This document shows positions 1 to 8,857 of a DNA stretch of 64,000 nt, piece after piece. The notes under the pieces were generated by a model. That model made no database searches. It was not told the origin of the DNA and saw only the letters and a list, made by a program, of their open reading frames with translations. Numbering within the stretch: the first letter of the stretch is position 1; every line of letters starts with the position of its first letter. Location: positions 43,632 to 107,631 of the forward strand of contig PLHQ01000078.1 in the NCBI GenBank assembly GCA_003138975.1, in the 5' to 3' direction. This DNA is from Acidobacteriaceae bacterium (lineage in GTDB: Bacteria; Acidobacteriota; Terriglobia; Terriglobales; Acidobacteriaceae). The position numbers and the translations under genes are program-made.

Positions 1-194
1 GCGTACTTGCGGCGGAAGCGCTCGACGCGGCCGGCGGTATCCATCAACTTCTGCTTGCCGGTGAAGAAGGGATGGCAGGCGGAGCAAATTTCTACGCTGA
101 TATCGCCCTTATGGGTGGATCGGGTCACAAAGGCGTTGCCGCACGCGCAATGCACGCGCACTTCGTTATAAGCGGGATGAATGGCTGCTTTCAT
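1..194 (-). CDS. rpmE: 50S ribosomal protein L31 (3' end cut by window edge)
   Basis: Reading on the minus strand from the ATG at 194 gives [16 protein letters not shown], then a CxC pair, a CSAC pair and an HPFFTGKQK block, which is the zinc-binding (C+) form of bacterial ribosomal protein L31. About 64 residues are visible and the gene runs off the left edge, so only the last few residues are missing (the family is about 66-75 residues). L31 is a small protein of the large ribosomal subunit at the intersubunit bridge. The four cysteines suggest the zinc-containing paralogue rather than the zinc-independent one. Identification is firm. Confidence 0.93.
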   Translation of the reverse strand, partial: MKAAIHPAYNEVRVHCACGNAFVTRSTHKGDISVEICSACHPFFTGKQKLMDTAGRVERFRRKY

Positions 195-312
195 ATGGCT
201 TCAGACCTCGATACGAATCTTTAGATTCTACCGGAATCGCCCAGGATTCAGCAATCGCGAGCTGTCAGATCACGGATCCATTTCGGCTAAAAGCTGATGG
301 GTGACGGCTTCT

Positions 313-3054
313 TCAGAAGCGGAACTGATAAGACACTTTCACGAATAACTGGCGGCTGTCGTTGATGTAGCCCTTGGCCGTATACAGTCCAGCCAAGCCC
401 GCGGGATCTTGGGTCAGGCCATGATCCAGGTTCTGCAGGTCGCTGTTGTAGCCGATGTAAATCGCCGTGCCCGGATGGACGAGATAGGTCAGCAAGAAAT
501 CGGCATTGAACTCCTTCTCCGTCGGCAGAGAGGTGTATGGGTAAACCGTGTTGCCCGGCGTATTGCCCAGCAATGAGTTGTACTGCAGGATCACGCGCAG
601 CGAGAGTTGCGGGGTAAACTGCCAGTTCCATTTGCTGCGCACGATGTGGTCGTTGAAAATGCCTTGTCCGATGCGGGCGCCGGGCATCTGTGATAGGGCA
701 AGGAAATATTCGTTCTGCGTGGCTCGCAGGCGCTCGAAGAGATAAGTATTCTCAATCTTCAAGGGCTTCATGGGACGGAGCGTCAACGTGCCGGTGGCCG
801 TATCCTGGCGCGCGAGGAATGGTTCGTTGAGAGGTGCCGGAGCGCTGGGAGATGCCACGAAGTTCGCCCCATCTCCCCAGTGATAACTCGCACCGACAGT
901 GACCTTGGGCAAGACACTGGTTTGGACCGAGCCGCCACTGCTGTGTTCGTGGTAATCCTGGTTCGGGATGGGAGGTTGACAAGTGAAGCCCAGGAAACAG
1001 AAATCCTGCGGCCGCAGGCGCTCTCTTAATTCTTCATAGGGAAACAAGTAGATGAAAGTTTGACCGCGCCCCTGGATGGCAAGGTAGGGCTGGTAATCCG
1101 TATCGAGGCGGTTGCCTTCGTGGTCGAAGACGTAGCGCTGGTTCAGCGAAGGGCCCCAGTCGACGATCCAACCTTTCTTCGGACGGAAGCGGTAGTCGGC
1201 GGTCTGATAGAGTTCGCGAATATCCACGCGATTCACGAAGCCTGGGACGGTTATGAATCCTGGGCTGATGTCGTCGTAAATTCCCTCGTAGGAGAAGTGC
1301 AGCCCGTCGCGCTTCAGGTCGAGTTTGTCGGCAGGGCCGGCGTAGTTGTTGTTGTTGCCGGCATTCCCTGAGCTGAAGGGATACAGGTTGTACTCGCAGG
1401 TGGTCTCCAAATTGCCAGTGCTCATGCCCTGCAGGTTGCTCGAACTCACTACGGCCTGCCCGTCGACGGTCCAGTTGGCATTGAACTTCAGCCGCGTGTC
1501 CATTCCACCGACGCGGTTAAATTCGCCGGTTGTGGGACACTCCCAATCGGTGTAAACCGCGCCCACACTCGACTGCTTGAAGATGTCGCGACTCACCCGG
1601 GCGATGGTGAAGTAAGAACGAATGCCAGAGAGATCGCTCGAACAAATAAGGGAGGTGGCAGGGCAGTAACTGGGCACCGCCAGTCCTGGGGCACGATCAT
1701 CGGTGGCCATCAGGCCGACGGAATACGGTCCTTCTTTTCCCGTGAGGCGGATCCCCGCGGAAGGGTCTTGAATATTGCGGGTAAAGAATAAATCGAACGG
1801 CGTGCGGAAGTAATCTTCGTTCTCCAGAAAGAATGGACGCTTCTCGGGAAAATAGACTTCGAAGCGCTGGTTGACCGTGATCTGCGGATCCTCAGACTCC
1901 ACCTGGCTGAAGTCTGGATTCGCGGTCGTATCTAGTACGAAATGATCGTGGATGACGAACTTCGCATCCATGCCAGTCTGGCCCTGCTCTACCGCATTTT
2001 GAAAATACGGATTGTAGGGATCGCGCTGGTCGAGCGCGCGGAAGCCACGCATGATTCCGTAAGGGATGAGTTCGATGCTGTGGCCGGGCGAGATTCCTTC
2101 CAGGCCGTACAGCGTAGCGGCTTGTCCCAGCCTGCCCTCTACCTTATAAGAAACCTGCGGCCAGAACGCATCTTCGTTCTTACGAACGATTCCGCGGTAC
2201 AGAATGATTCCCCACTGCTGTTCTTTCGTCGAAGGAAAACGCAAGCTTTTGAACGGAATAGCCATCCATACCACGAAGCCACGGCTGGTGACTTTGCCCT
2301 CGGAATTCCAGACCGTGTCGAACGAGGTGTCAAAATTTCCGAGGATCTCTTCCCGCGTGGCCTCGCTCCAGATCGCGTCCCACTGCACGCCGAGCGGAGT
2401 GGTCTGGAAGGCGTAGGCGCGCCGACGGTCGTGAAACGTATCGAGCATGACTTCGACATTGTCGTCGTCGTAAATATCTTCACGCCGTGACATGCGTGCC
2501 CGCACTTTCTTGGGATCGTCGAAACACACGAATACGGCGTACAGATTTTTCTGGTCGTAGCCAAGATAGGCGGCGGTCGCTTCCGAAACTTTCTCGCCGT
2601 CATGCGGATTGCGCTGCACAAAGCCGGTAACCTTCGCCATCTGCAGTGCCGCCTCGCCCCGTGGCTTCATACTAAGAAAATCTTCGAGTACGGGAGCTCG
2701 GGTCAAACGCGGAATGGTGAGAAGCGGTGGAGCGAGTTCCGGCTTTGGCGCAGGCCGAACCTCGGGATTCTTGATGGCCGGCTCTGGCAACTGGGCCGAC
2801 GGCGGAGGATTTTGCAGGGTCGGCGCAGGTTTCTCTCCCGGTGGGGCAGGATTCGCTTCCCGAGGAGGCGGAGGATTCTGCGGCGTGGTCTGTGTATTCT
2901 GTGAAGTGGAATTCTGCCCAGACGAGGCGACCGCTTGTGCGGCAGAGACCGCGTTTTGAGTTGCTGGGGCCTGCCCCCAGGAAGCAGCCAAGGAATCCGA
3001 TGCAAGCCCAGACGTCAGCCAGATCGCCAATATCGCAAACTTCACAGAATGCAT
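313..3054 (-). CDS. DUF5916 outer-membrane protein with CBM9-like N-terminal domain
   Basis: The protein is about 913 residues. I start it at the ATG at 3054, because this gives a clear signal peptide (MHSVKFAILAIWLTSGLAS, then cleavage near ASDSLAA); the reading frame is open 31 codons further but that adds no signal. After a Pro-rich linker (about residues 55-115) comes a CBM9-like beta-sandwich (about 115-235, with AAYLGYDQKNLYAVFVCFDD and DDNVEVMLDTFHDRRRAYAF). The long C-terminal DUF5916 region ends in VSYQFRF, an aromatic end typical of outer-membrane beta-barrels. The family is common in Acidobacteriota and Bacteroidota. Its substrate is unknown; carbohydrate contact by the CBM9-like part is inference. 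It stands alone, convergent with no obvious partner. Confidence 0.85.
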   Translation of the reverse strand: MHSVKFAILAIWLTSGLASDSLAASWGQAPATQNAVSAAQAVASSGQNSTSQNTQTTPQNPPPPREANPAPPGEKPAPTLQNPPPSAQLPEPAIKNPEVRPAPKPELAPPLLTIPRLTRAPVLEDFLSMKPRGEAALQMAKVTGFVQRNPHDGEKVSEATAAYLGYDQKNLYAVFVCFDDPKKVRARMSRREDIYDDDNVEVMLDTFHDRRRAYAFQTTPLGVQWDAIWSEATREEILGNFDTSFDTVWNSEGKVTSRGFVVWMAIPFKSLRFPSTKEQQWGIILYRGIVRKNEDAFWPQVSYKVEGRLGQAATLYGLEGISPGHSIELIPYGIMRGFRALDQRDPYNPYFQNAVEQGQTGMDAKFVIHDHFVLDTTANPDFSQVESEDPQITVNQRFEVYFPEKRPFFLENEDYFRTPFDLFFTRNIQDPSAGIRLTGKEGPYSVGLMATDDRAPGLAVPSYCPATSLICSSDLSGIRSYFTIARVSRDIFKQSSVGAVYTDWECPTTGEFNRVGGMDTRLKFNANWTVDGQAVVSSSNLQGMSTGNLETTCEYNLYPFSSGNAGNNNNYAGPADKLDLKRDGLHFSYEGIYDDISPGFITVPGFVNRVDIRELYQTADYRFRPKKGWIVDWGPSLNQRYVFDHEGNRLDTDYQPYLAIQGRGQTFIYLFPYEELRERLRPQDFCFLGFTCQPPIPNQDYHEHSSGGSVQTSVLPKVTVGASYHWGDGANFVASPSAPAPLNEPFLARQDTATGTLTLRPMKPLKIENTYLFERLRATQNEYFLALSQMPGARIGQGIFNDHIVRSKWNWQFTPQLSLRVILQYNSLLGNTPGNTVYPYTSLPTEKEFNADFLLTYLVHPGTAIYIGYNSDLQNLDHGLTQDPAGLAGLYTAKGYINDSRQLFVKVSYQFRF

Positions 3055-3245
3055 GATCGCTGGACGCCGCCCTAAACCCAGACTCAATCCTCGCCGCTCA
3101 CAAAGGGGAATTGAGGAAGATACACTATATTCGGCCTGGCTAAGCAAAAAACAAATGTTTGTAACGAACCCCGAAACAAAGGAGCGATGTCGTGAAGGCG
3201 AATGGTGGGTCAGCTGATCGGGCGAGGGCTTATAAACGATGAGTT

Positions 3246-4292
3246 CTAGAACAACGAACTCTGCCTGCGGCTCGGCGTGATGTTGAAGTGCTCGTATGCC
3301 AGTTGGGTTGCCACTCGCCCGCGCGGAGTGCGGTTCAGAAATCCAATCTGCATGAGGAAGGGTTCGTAGACCTCTTCAATCGCGTCTGGTTCTTCGGCGA
3401 GGACTGCGGCCAGTGTATTCAAGCCCACCGGCCCACCCTGATATTTTTCGATGATCGTAAGCAGTAGCTTGCGGTCGACCTCGTCGAAGCCGTATTTGTC
3501 CACTTCCAGCATCTGCAGCGCGGCTTGCGCGGTCGGTAAATCGATTTTGCCCGCGCCACGTACCTGCGCATAGTCTCGTACTCGACGCAGCAAGCGGTTC
3601 GCGATTCGCGGCGTCCCGCGCGACCGGCTGGCGATCTCAATCGCACCCGGGTCATCGACTTGCACTCCCAGGATTTCCGCCGACCGCTCCACGATCACCC
3701 GCAAATCTTCTGGAGTGTAAAACTCGAGACGCAGCACGATCCCGAAGCGCGACCGCAGCGGCGCCGAAATCAATCCTGCCCGCGTAGTCGCGCCGACAAA
3801 CGTGAATGGCTTCACTTCCAGCGTGTGTGTGCGCGCCGAAGGCCCTTGCCCAATAATAATGTCCAACTTGTAATCTTCCAGTGCCGAGTACAGCAATTCC
3901 TCAAGCACAGGCTGCAGCCGATGAATCTCATCGATGAACAGGACTTGCTTATCCTGCATGTTAGTGATGATCGCTGTCAGATCGCCCTTGATTTGCAGCA
4001 GCGGCGCTGCCGTCGGCTGGAAGTGCACTCCCAGCTCGTTGGCGATAATGTTAGCCAGCGTCGTCTTTCCCAGCCCCGGCGGCCCATATAGCAGAACGTG
4101 ATCCATGGCCTCGCCGCGCGACCGCGCCGCCTCAATCGCCACCGCCAGATTCTCTTTAACCTTGGCCTGCCCGATGAACTCGCCCAGCCGTTGCGGCCGC
4201 AGCTTCAGCTCAAACGACGAATCGTCTTCCACCGGGGCGGCCGAGACCAGACGCTCCGGACTGTAATTCAGATTGTTCTTGGCGGTGGCCAC
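3246..4292 (-). CDS. ruvB: Holliday junction branch-migration ATPase RuvB
   Basis: RuvB is the hexameric AAA+ motor that drives branch migration of Holliday junctions with RuvA, before RuvC cleavage. The 348-residue product has normal family length. Visible motifs are Walker [10 protein letters not shown] (about residue 70), Walker [10 protein letters not shown], sensor 1 VGATTRAG, the arginine-finger segment LRSRFG, and the C-terminal winged-helix part ending in [12 protein letters not shown]. The start at 4292 gives [17 protein letters not shown], a typical RuvB N-terminus. ruvA and ruvC are not in the window. Downstream on the same strand lies an unrelated MBL hydrolase. Identification is secure. 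Confidence 0.97.
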   Translation of the reverse strand: MATAKNNLNYSPERLVSAAPVEDDSSFELKLRPQRLGEFIGQAKVKENLAVAIEAARSRGEAMDHVLLYGPPGLGKTTLANIIANELGVHFQPTAAPLLQIKGDLTAIITNMQDKQVLFIDEIHRLQPVLEELLYSALEDYKLDIIIGQGPSARTHTLEVKPFTFVGATTRAGLISAPLRSRFGIVLRLEFYTPEDLRVIVERSAEILGVQVDDPGAIEIASRSRGTPRIANRLLRRVRDYAQVRGAGKIDLPTAQAALQMLEVDKYGFDEVDRKLLLTIIEKYQGGPVGLNTLAAVLAEEPDAIEEVYEPFLMQIGFLNRTPRGRVATQLAYEHFNITPSRRQSSLF

Positions 4293-4334
4293 TGGCCGGA
4301 TGTTAACACGAACTATGCAGGATAGCCTCGCCTC

Positions 4335-5060
4335 TTACTTCGGATACCAGTCGAGCAACCGCACTTCAATGCCGGTCCCTTCCAATGCTTTCTGAAATAC
4401 GGTGAGATCGGATCCGCGATAGTGGTAAGGGATGACAATCTTCGGATGAAAAGCTTTCACCGCGTCAGCAGCCTCTTCGGGAGGCATGGTATAGGGCAGA
4501 TTCATGCACACGAACGCCACATCGATGTTCTTCAGCGCACGCATCTCCGGGATGCCTTCGGTATCGCCTGAGAAGTAGAACCGCTTGCCGCCGTAGGTGA
4601 GGACGTAGCCATTGCCGCGTCCTTTGTCGTGAAAGAACTTTCCCGGGGCGGGGCCGCGCTTCAGATTGTAGGCGGGAATAGCCTCAATCGTCCATCCCTG
4701 CCAGTTTTTCGTTTCTCCATTGGCAATCGGCTTGGCGCTGGTGACAGTTGCAATGACTGCTGGCGCTGCCAGAATGTCCGTGCCCGCCTTGCTTACTTCC
4801 TGGATCGAATCAGGATCCATGTGGTCGCCGTGAATGTCGGTAATAAGAATGAGGTCCGCTTTCGGAAGGCCCGTAAACTTCGCCGGCTTGGCAGGGTCCA
4901 GATAGATAGTTTTTCCTCCCGCCTCGATCAGGGTGCTCGCGTGGTACAGGGGAGTGATCTCGACCGGCCCCGCCGATGTAGGAAACACCTGCGTCTCGGG
5001 GGAGCGCACCAGGGTCGCTATCGCAATAAGAGAGCAGACAGCAATCAGGATTACTTTCAT
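4335..5060 (-). CDS. Secreted metallo-beta-lactamase-fold hydrolase
   Basis: The 241-residue product begins with a hydrophobic signal segment (MKVILIAVCSLIAIATLV), so it is probably exported. The MBL fold is shown by the metal motif ILITDIHGDHMDP (about residues 72-84), then NGYVLTYGGKRFYFSGDTEG and the final PYHYRGSD. The usual HxHxDH box reads DxHxDH, so the first His is an Asp; this variant occurs in UlaG/UPF0173-related proteins. Later His residues are present. The substrate cannot be read from sequence. The gene lies between the EF-G paralogue and ruvB on the same strand, with a dispersed repeat behind it. Confidence 0.82.
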   Translation of the reverse strand: MKVILIAVCSLIAIATLVRSPETQVFPTSAGPVEITPLYHASTLIEAGGKTIYLDPAKPAKFTGLPKADLILITDIHGDHMDPDSIQEVSKAGTDILAAPAVIATVTSAKPIANGETKNWQGWTIEAIPAYNLKRGPAPGKFFHDKGRGNGYVLTYGGKRFYFSGDTEGIPEMRALKNIDVAFVCMNLPYTMPPEEAADAVKAFHPKIVIPYHYRGSDLTVFQKALEGTGIEVRLLDWYPK

Positions 5061-5099
5061 GATTAACCTCGCGCAAATGCTCCTAATATTTTTCTGCGT

Positions 5100-5158
5100 G
5101 TCATCCTGAGCGAAGCTTGATCGCCCGAAGGACGGTCAAGCGCAGTCGAAGGATCCCT
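5100..5158. repeat. Dispersed repeat, family A (GTCATCCTGAGC type)
   Basis: The segment opens GTCATCCTGAGCGAAG and closes CGCAGTCGAAGGATCCCT. The same two blocks recur at 33583-33648, and shortened relatives occur at several other intergenic sites and inside rsmG and parB. It lies between the MBL hydrolase start and the EF-G paralogue stop. It has imperfect internal complementarity (CGAAG...), so it may form a hairpin in RNA. Confidence 0.8.
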
Positions 5159-5211
5159 AAGGCCACCACCTCCAGTGGCTTCAAAGCGTTCTTCCCTTGC
5201 AGCGGGTCCCT

Positions 5212-7320
5212 TCACTCTTCTTCTTCCTTCACCTCGCCCCGTTCCGCCTTGGCCTTCTCAATAATCTTTTCCTGCAGTTGTCCCGGCACGGTGTCGTAGT
5301 GGTGCATTTCCATGTTGAAGCTGCCGCGGCCTTGCGTCATTGAGGTGAGATCGACGCCGTAGGTCAGCATCTCGGCCATGGGCACTTCGGCTTTCACTAC
5401 TGTATTGCCGCCCTTATTGTCCATGCCCTGGATGCGTCCCCGCCGGCTGTTCAGGTCGCCCATGATCGAGCCCGCAAAATCGTCAGGCACCGTGATCTCG
5501 ACGGTCATGACCGGTTCGAGCAACGTGGGCTTGGCCTGCTCCATCGCTTTTCTGAATGCGATGCGCCCCGCCATCTGGAACGACATGTCATTCGAATCCA
5601 CATCGTGATACGAACCGTCATAAAGAATCACTCGGAAATCCACGACCGGATATCCCGCCAAGTAACCGCGCGCCGCCGCATCCTTGATTCCTTTTTCGAT
5701 GGCGGGAATATAGTTCTTTGGAATCGCGCCGCCGAAAATGTCGTTGACAAATTCGAACTGTCCGCCGCGCGGCATCGGCTCCATCTTGATTTTGCAATCG
5801 CCGTACTGCCCGTGGCCGCCGGTCTGCTTCTTGTGCCGTCCCTGCACGTCGGCCTTGGCGCGAATCGTCTCGCGGTAGGGCACTTTAGGCGCTTTCAGAA
5901 CTACTTCCGTGTGATAGCGCTTCTTTAGCTTGGACACGATCACTTCAATATGCTGCTGCCCAGTCCCCGCGATCAGAAATTCCTGCGTCTGCGCATCGCG
6001 GAAGAAACGCAGCATGGCATCCTCTTCCATCAATTTGTGGATGCCCGGCCCCAGCTTGTCTTCATCCGCACGGCTTTTCGGCTCGATGGCAAACGTAATT
6101 GCCGGCTCCGGCAGCTTCACTCGCGGATACAGAATCGGCGCGGCCTTGTCTCCCAGCGTGTCGCCGGTGAGCGTGTCTTTTAGTTTTGCCACCGCGCCAA
6201 TATCTCCGGCGTGCAGCTCCGTCACTGGCACGGCCGTCTTCCCCTGCATGATGGAAATATGCGACAGCTTCTCTGCCGATCCGCGCGAGAAATTCTGCAC
6301 CGTGGCTTCGTTTTTCAGCACGCCGGAGAAAACCTTGAAGTAGGAAATCCTTCCCGCAAACGCATCCGATATCGTTTTGAACACATAGAGCGAAACCGGT
6401 TCCGCATCCGTCTCATGCCGCTTCGGCGCGTCTCCGTTGCCCGAGGGCGCCGGTTCACCCTGCACCCACTCATGCTCGGAAGGCGCCGGAGTATAGTCCA
6501 CGATGAAATCCATCACCCGGTCTGCGCCGATGTTGCCCAGCCCCGAAGCGAAGATCACCGGGAAAAGTCTGTCCTCGCGAATCGCGTTGTGCAGCGCTGG
6601 GATCAGATCTTCCTCCCCAAGCGTCCCCGCTTCGAAAAACTGCTCCATTAACTTGTCGTCTCCCTCCGCCACCAGTTCGACCAGTTGCTCGTGCGATTCC
6701 TGAACCTGCGCCCTCATGTGGGCCGGGATATCAGTCTCTTTTCCTTTGCCATTTCCGCCCAACTCGTAGGTGTAGGCCTTCATGCGCACCAGGTCGATCA
6801 CGCCGGTCAGATTCTTTTCGCTCCCGATGGGCAGTTCGATCGGAATCACATTCCGTCCGAACGCGTTAATCAGCGACTCCAGCACGCGCTCCGCATTCGC
6901 TCGGTCCCGGTCCATGCGGTTCACCACAATCAGCCGTGGCGTCTTGTACTCCTCGCAATCGTTCCACACCCGCTGGGTCACCACCTCCACTCCCGCTACC
7001 CCGTCCACGACCACGATCGCCGCATCCACCACGGGCAGCACCATCCGGGCCTCGTGGACGAACATATTGAACCCGGGCGTATCGATCACGTTGATCTTTG
7101 TTTTGCCCCACTCCACGTATGCCGCAGAGGCTGCAATCGACATCTTGCGCGCGATTTCTTCTTCGTCGTAATCGGTGGTCGACGACCCGTCATCCACCCG
7201 GCCCAGCCGCGGCGTTGCCCCCGCGGTATAAAGCATGGCTGAGAGCAACGAGGTTTTCCCCGCATGCCCGTGCCCCACAATCGCAACATTACGAATGTTT
7301 TCTCCGGTATAAACTTTCAC
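5212..7320 (-). CDS. EF-G-like translational GTPase, FusA2 type
   Basis: The product is about 702 residues with EF-G domain order: G domain, domain II, and domains III-V (KQTGGHGQYGDCKI; SIMGDLNSRRGRIQGMD). I start at the GTG at 7320, since a strong AAGGAG Shine-Dalgarno lies 7 bases upstream; the frame is open further but has no such site. The P-loop is GHGHAGKT instead of GHVDAGKT, the G4 motif is NRMD instead of NKxD, and the switch II motif is DTPGF instead of DTPGH, so the catalytic His is replaced by Phe. These are features of the FusA2/EF-G paralogue group, not the main elongation factor. The role is unknown; it could act on the ribosome with slow or no GTP hydrolysis. Confidence 0.88.
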   Translation of the reverse strand: MKVYTGENIRNVAIVGHGHAGKTSLLSAMLYTAGATPRLGRVDDGSSTTDYDEEEIARKMSIAASAAYVEWGKTKINVIDTPGFNMFVHEARMVLPVVDAAIVVVDGVAGVEVVTQRVWNDCEEYKTPRLIVVNRMDRDRANAERVLESLINAFGRNVIPIELPIGSEKNLTGVIDLVRMKAYTYELGGNGKGKETDIPAHMRAQVQESHEQLVELVAEGDDKLMEQFFEAGTLGEEDLIPALHNAIREDRLFPVIFASGLGNIGADRVMDFIVDYTPAPSEHEWVQGEPAPSGNGDAPKRHETDAEPVSLYVFKTISDAFAGRISYFKVFSGVLKNEATVQNFSRGSAEKLSHISIMQGKTAVPVTELHAGDIGAVAKLKDTLTGDTLGDKAAPILYPRVKLPEPAITFAIEPKSRADEDKLGPGIHKLMEEDAMLRFFRDAQTQEFLIAGTGQQHIEVIVSKLKKRYHTEVVLKAPKVPYRETIRAKADVQGRHKKQTGGHGQYGDCKIKMEPMPRGGQFEFVNDIFGGAIPKNYIPAIEKGIKDAAARGYLAGYPVVDFRVILYDGSYHDVDSNDMSFQMAGRIAFRKAMEQAKPTLLEPVMTVEITVPDDFAGSIMGDLNSRRGRIQGMDNKGGNTVVKAEVPMAEMLTYGVDLTSMTQGRGSFNMEMHHYDTVPGQLQEKIIEKAKAERGEVKEEEE

Positions 7321-7477
7321 GAGTAGGCTCCTTCGCAGGCGTGGAAAGAGAGACGGCCCCGTAGAGGATAAGTGCAGTAGACAGGCCAGCCCAACATCAC
7401 CCGCCAAAACCTAGGATGCTACCACGCGGGAAGCAGACGCCTCAACTGAGGCAATCCGTGCAAAGAACCGCCCGCCG

Positions 7478-7798
7478 TTGTATGATCCCTTCGCCATGCT
7501 GGGCCATCGCACCAACGAGCAGTGGATCGCGCAATATGCCACCAGCCACCAGCATCCCATGAACCGGGCCTGCCACACGCTGGGCATCCCGACCATCTTG
7601 CTGTCGGTGCCACTTTTTCTGGCCAGCATCTTCGTCCATCGCCTGTGGCCTTATGCGCTCGCCCTGTTTGTCATCGGATGGATTTTCCAATTCATCGGTC
7701 ATGCCTTCGAAGGTAAGCCGCCTGAGTTTTTCAGCGACTGGCGATTCCTGTTCGTCGGCGTACGCTGGTGGTGGGCCAAGATTCACGGCAAAGCTTGA
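7478..7798 (+). CDS. Mpo1-like/DUF962 membrane protein
   Basis: The 106-residue protein contains HRTNEQWIAQYATSHQHPMN, NRACHTLGIPTI, two hydrophobic segments and FIGHAFEGKPPEFF, the layout of the DUF962/Mpo1-like family. Yeast Mpo1 is an Fe-dependent dioxygenase of 2-hydroxy fatty acids and uses conserved His residues; the His positions (SHQHP, CH, GHAFE) are present here. Activity in bacteria is inferred. The start may instead be the ATG at 7496 (MLGHRTNEQW); neither has a convincing ribosome site. It faces the EF-G paralogue divergently and precedes a DoxX gene. Confidence 0.75.
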   Translation: MYDPFAMLGHRTNEQWIAQYATSHQHPMNRACHTLGIPTILLSVPLFLASIFVHRLWPYALALFVIGWIFQFIGHAFEGKPPEFFSDWRFLFVGVRWWWAKIHGKA

Positions 7799-7869
7799 TC
7801 GCCCTAAGTCTGTCGGGAGGACGTGCAACCGCCAACCTTACTCAAGTCCACATCGTCGAGAAATCCGCC

Positions 7870-8256
7870 ATGTTCCCTCAACTCGCGCGCTTTACAGATT
7901 TCGCCTTGCTGCTTCTGCGCCTTATGGTCGGTTTCGTCTTCGTCACCAGCGGCTACAGCCATCTCAAAGACCCCACTGCGCGCGCCAAGAGTATTGAGAT
8001 GAGCAAAGGCTTCACCATTTTTCTCGGAGTCGCCGAGGTTGCAGGAGGCCTCGGCGTGGCCTTCGGAGTTTTGACCCAGCTTGCCGCCTTCGGTCTAATC
8101 CTCATCATGTTCGGCGCCATCCAGAAAAAGATTTTCGCCTGGCACACCGGCTTCTGGGGCGAGAAAGCCTCCGGCTGGCACTACGACCTGATCTTCATCC
8201 TGATGAACTTGGTCATCGCTTTCACTGACGGTGGTGCTTACGTGCTGATACGATAA
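7870..8256 (+). CDS. DoxX family membrane protein
   Basis: I start at the ATG at 7870 (MFPQLARFTDFALLLLR), since the preceding 34 open codons look non-coding. The 128-residue product has four hydrophobic helices (LLLLRLMVGFVFVTSGYSHL, IFLGVAEVAGGLGVAFGVL, AAFGLILIMFGAI, YDLIFILMNLVIAF), the DoxX/DoxD topology. DoxX-like proteins are associated with thiol or quinone redox chemistry in membranes; a specific reaction cannot be assigned. The neighbour upstream is the Mpo1-like gene, 71 bases away, and both may be co-transcribed. Confidence 0.82.
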   Translation: MFPQLARFTDFALLLLRLMVGFVFVTSGYSHLKDPTARAKSIEMSKGFTIFLGVAEVAGGLGVAFGVLTQLAAFGLILIMFGAIQKKIFAWHTGFWGEKASGWHYDLIFILMNLVIAFTDGGAYVLIR

Positions 8257-8337
8257 CCGTCTTGCCCGCCCTTCGCTTGCGCCCGTTTGGGATTCTGTTC
8301 TATGCTAGCCCCACTTGGGGTTCCGATTCACACAAGC

Positions 8338-8691
8338 ATGCATCGCCTGACCGCTAGATTGCTGTTGTTCTTCGCACTCGTGGGGAGCGTTGCGCCACTG
8401 GTGCTAGCCGTTACAGCCCCGCCGCAGCATGCCTGCTGCCTCCGGAAAGGGATTCACCACTGCCACGATTCGCTGGCTTCAGAGTCTGGGCAGCCCGTAA
8501 TCCAAGACGCCAGTTGCTGCCACGGTGATTGCTGCCGTGCCGTCACGACTGCTCAATGGGCCCATCCGCAACCGAAACTCGCGGCCTTTTTCTTGCAAGT
8601 CGACAATGTACGCCTGCGCTGTCCCCATCCCGACTCGCCAGCTACTGCTTGCGCCGAATTCCAATCCACCCGCGCTCCGCCTGCCCGCTGA
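8338..8691 (+). CDS. Small secreted Cys/His-rich protein, unknown family
   Basis: From the ATG at 8338 the product is 117 residues with a signal peptide (MHRLTARLLLFFALVGSVAP, cleavage near VLAVTA). The mature part is rich in Cys and His: HACCLRKGIHHCHDS, then SCCHGDCCRAV, then LRCPHPD. Four CC pairs or near-pairs and several His suggest metal binding in the periplasm. I do not recognise a named family. It directly precedes a TonB receptor, a CusF/SCO1 lipoprotein and a VKOR gene, so a role in copper handling is a reasonable inference. An ATG at 8287 is possible but would hide the signal peptide. Confidence 0.6.
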   Translation: MHRLTARLLLFFALVGSVAPLVLAVTAPPQHACCLRKGIHHCHDSLASESGQPVIQDASCCHGDCCRAVTTAQWAHPQPKLAAFFLQVDNVRLRCPHPDSPATACAEFQSTRAPPAR

Positions 8692-8857
8692 GCTGTCTCC
8701 AGCCTGATTCGATTTCGTGCTAAAGCACGCGTGCGTTTAGCACCTGTACGTGTCGCCGTATTCAAGATCGGCGCCACACTCTGACGGCGCCACTTCCGTC
8801 CCTCTTGTGGACAGCCGGCCCGGCCAAGTGAAGGCCCGTGGAGAATGGAGAAAGTTT

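Noticed and set aside
1060..2490. Several long open frames on the plus strand opposite the DUF5916 gene
   Set aside because: They mirror a well-supported gene on the other strand in a GC-rich genome; no motif of their own.
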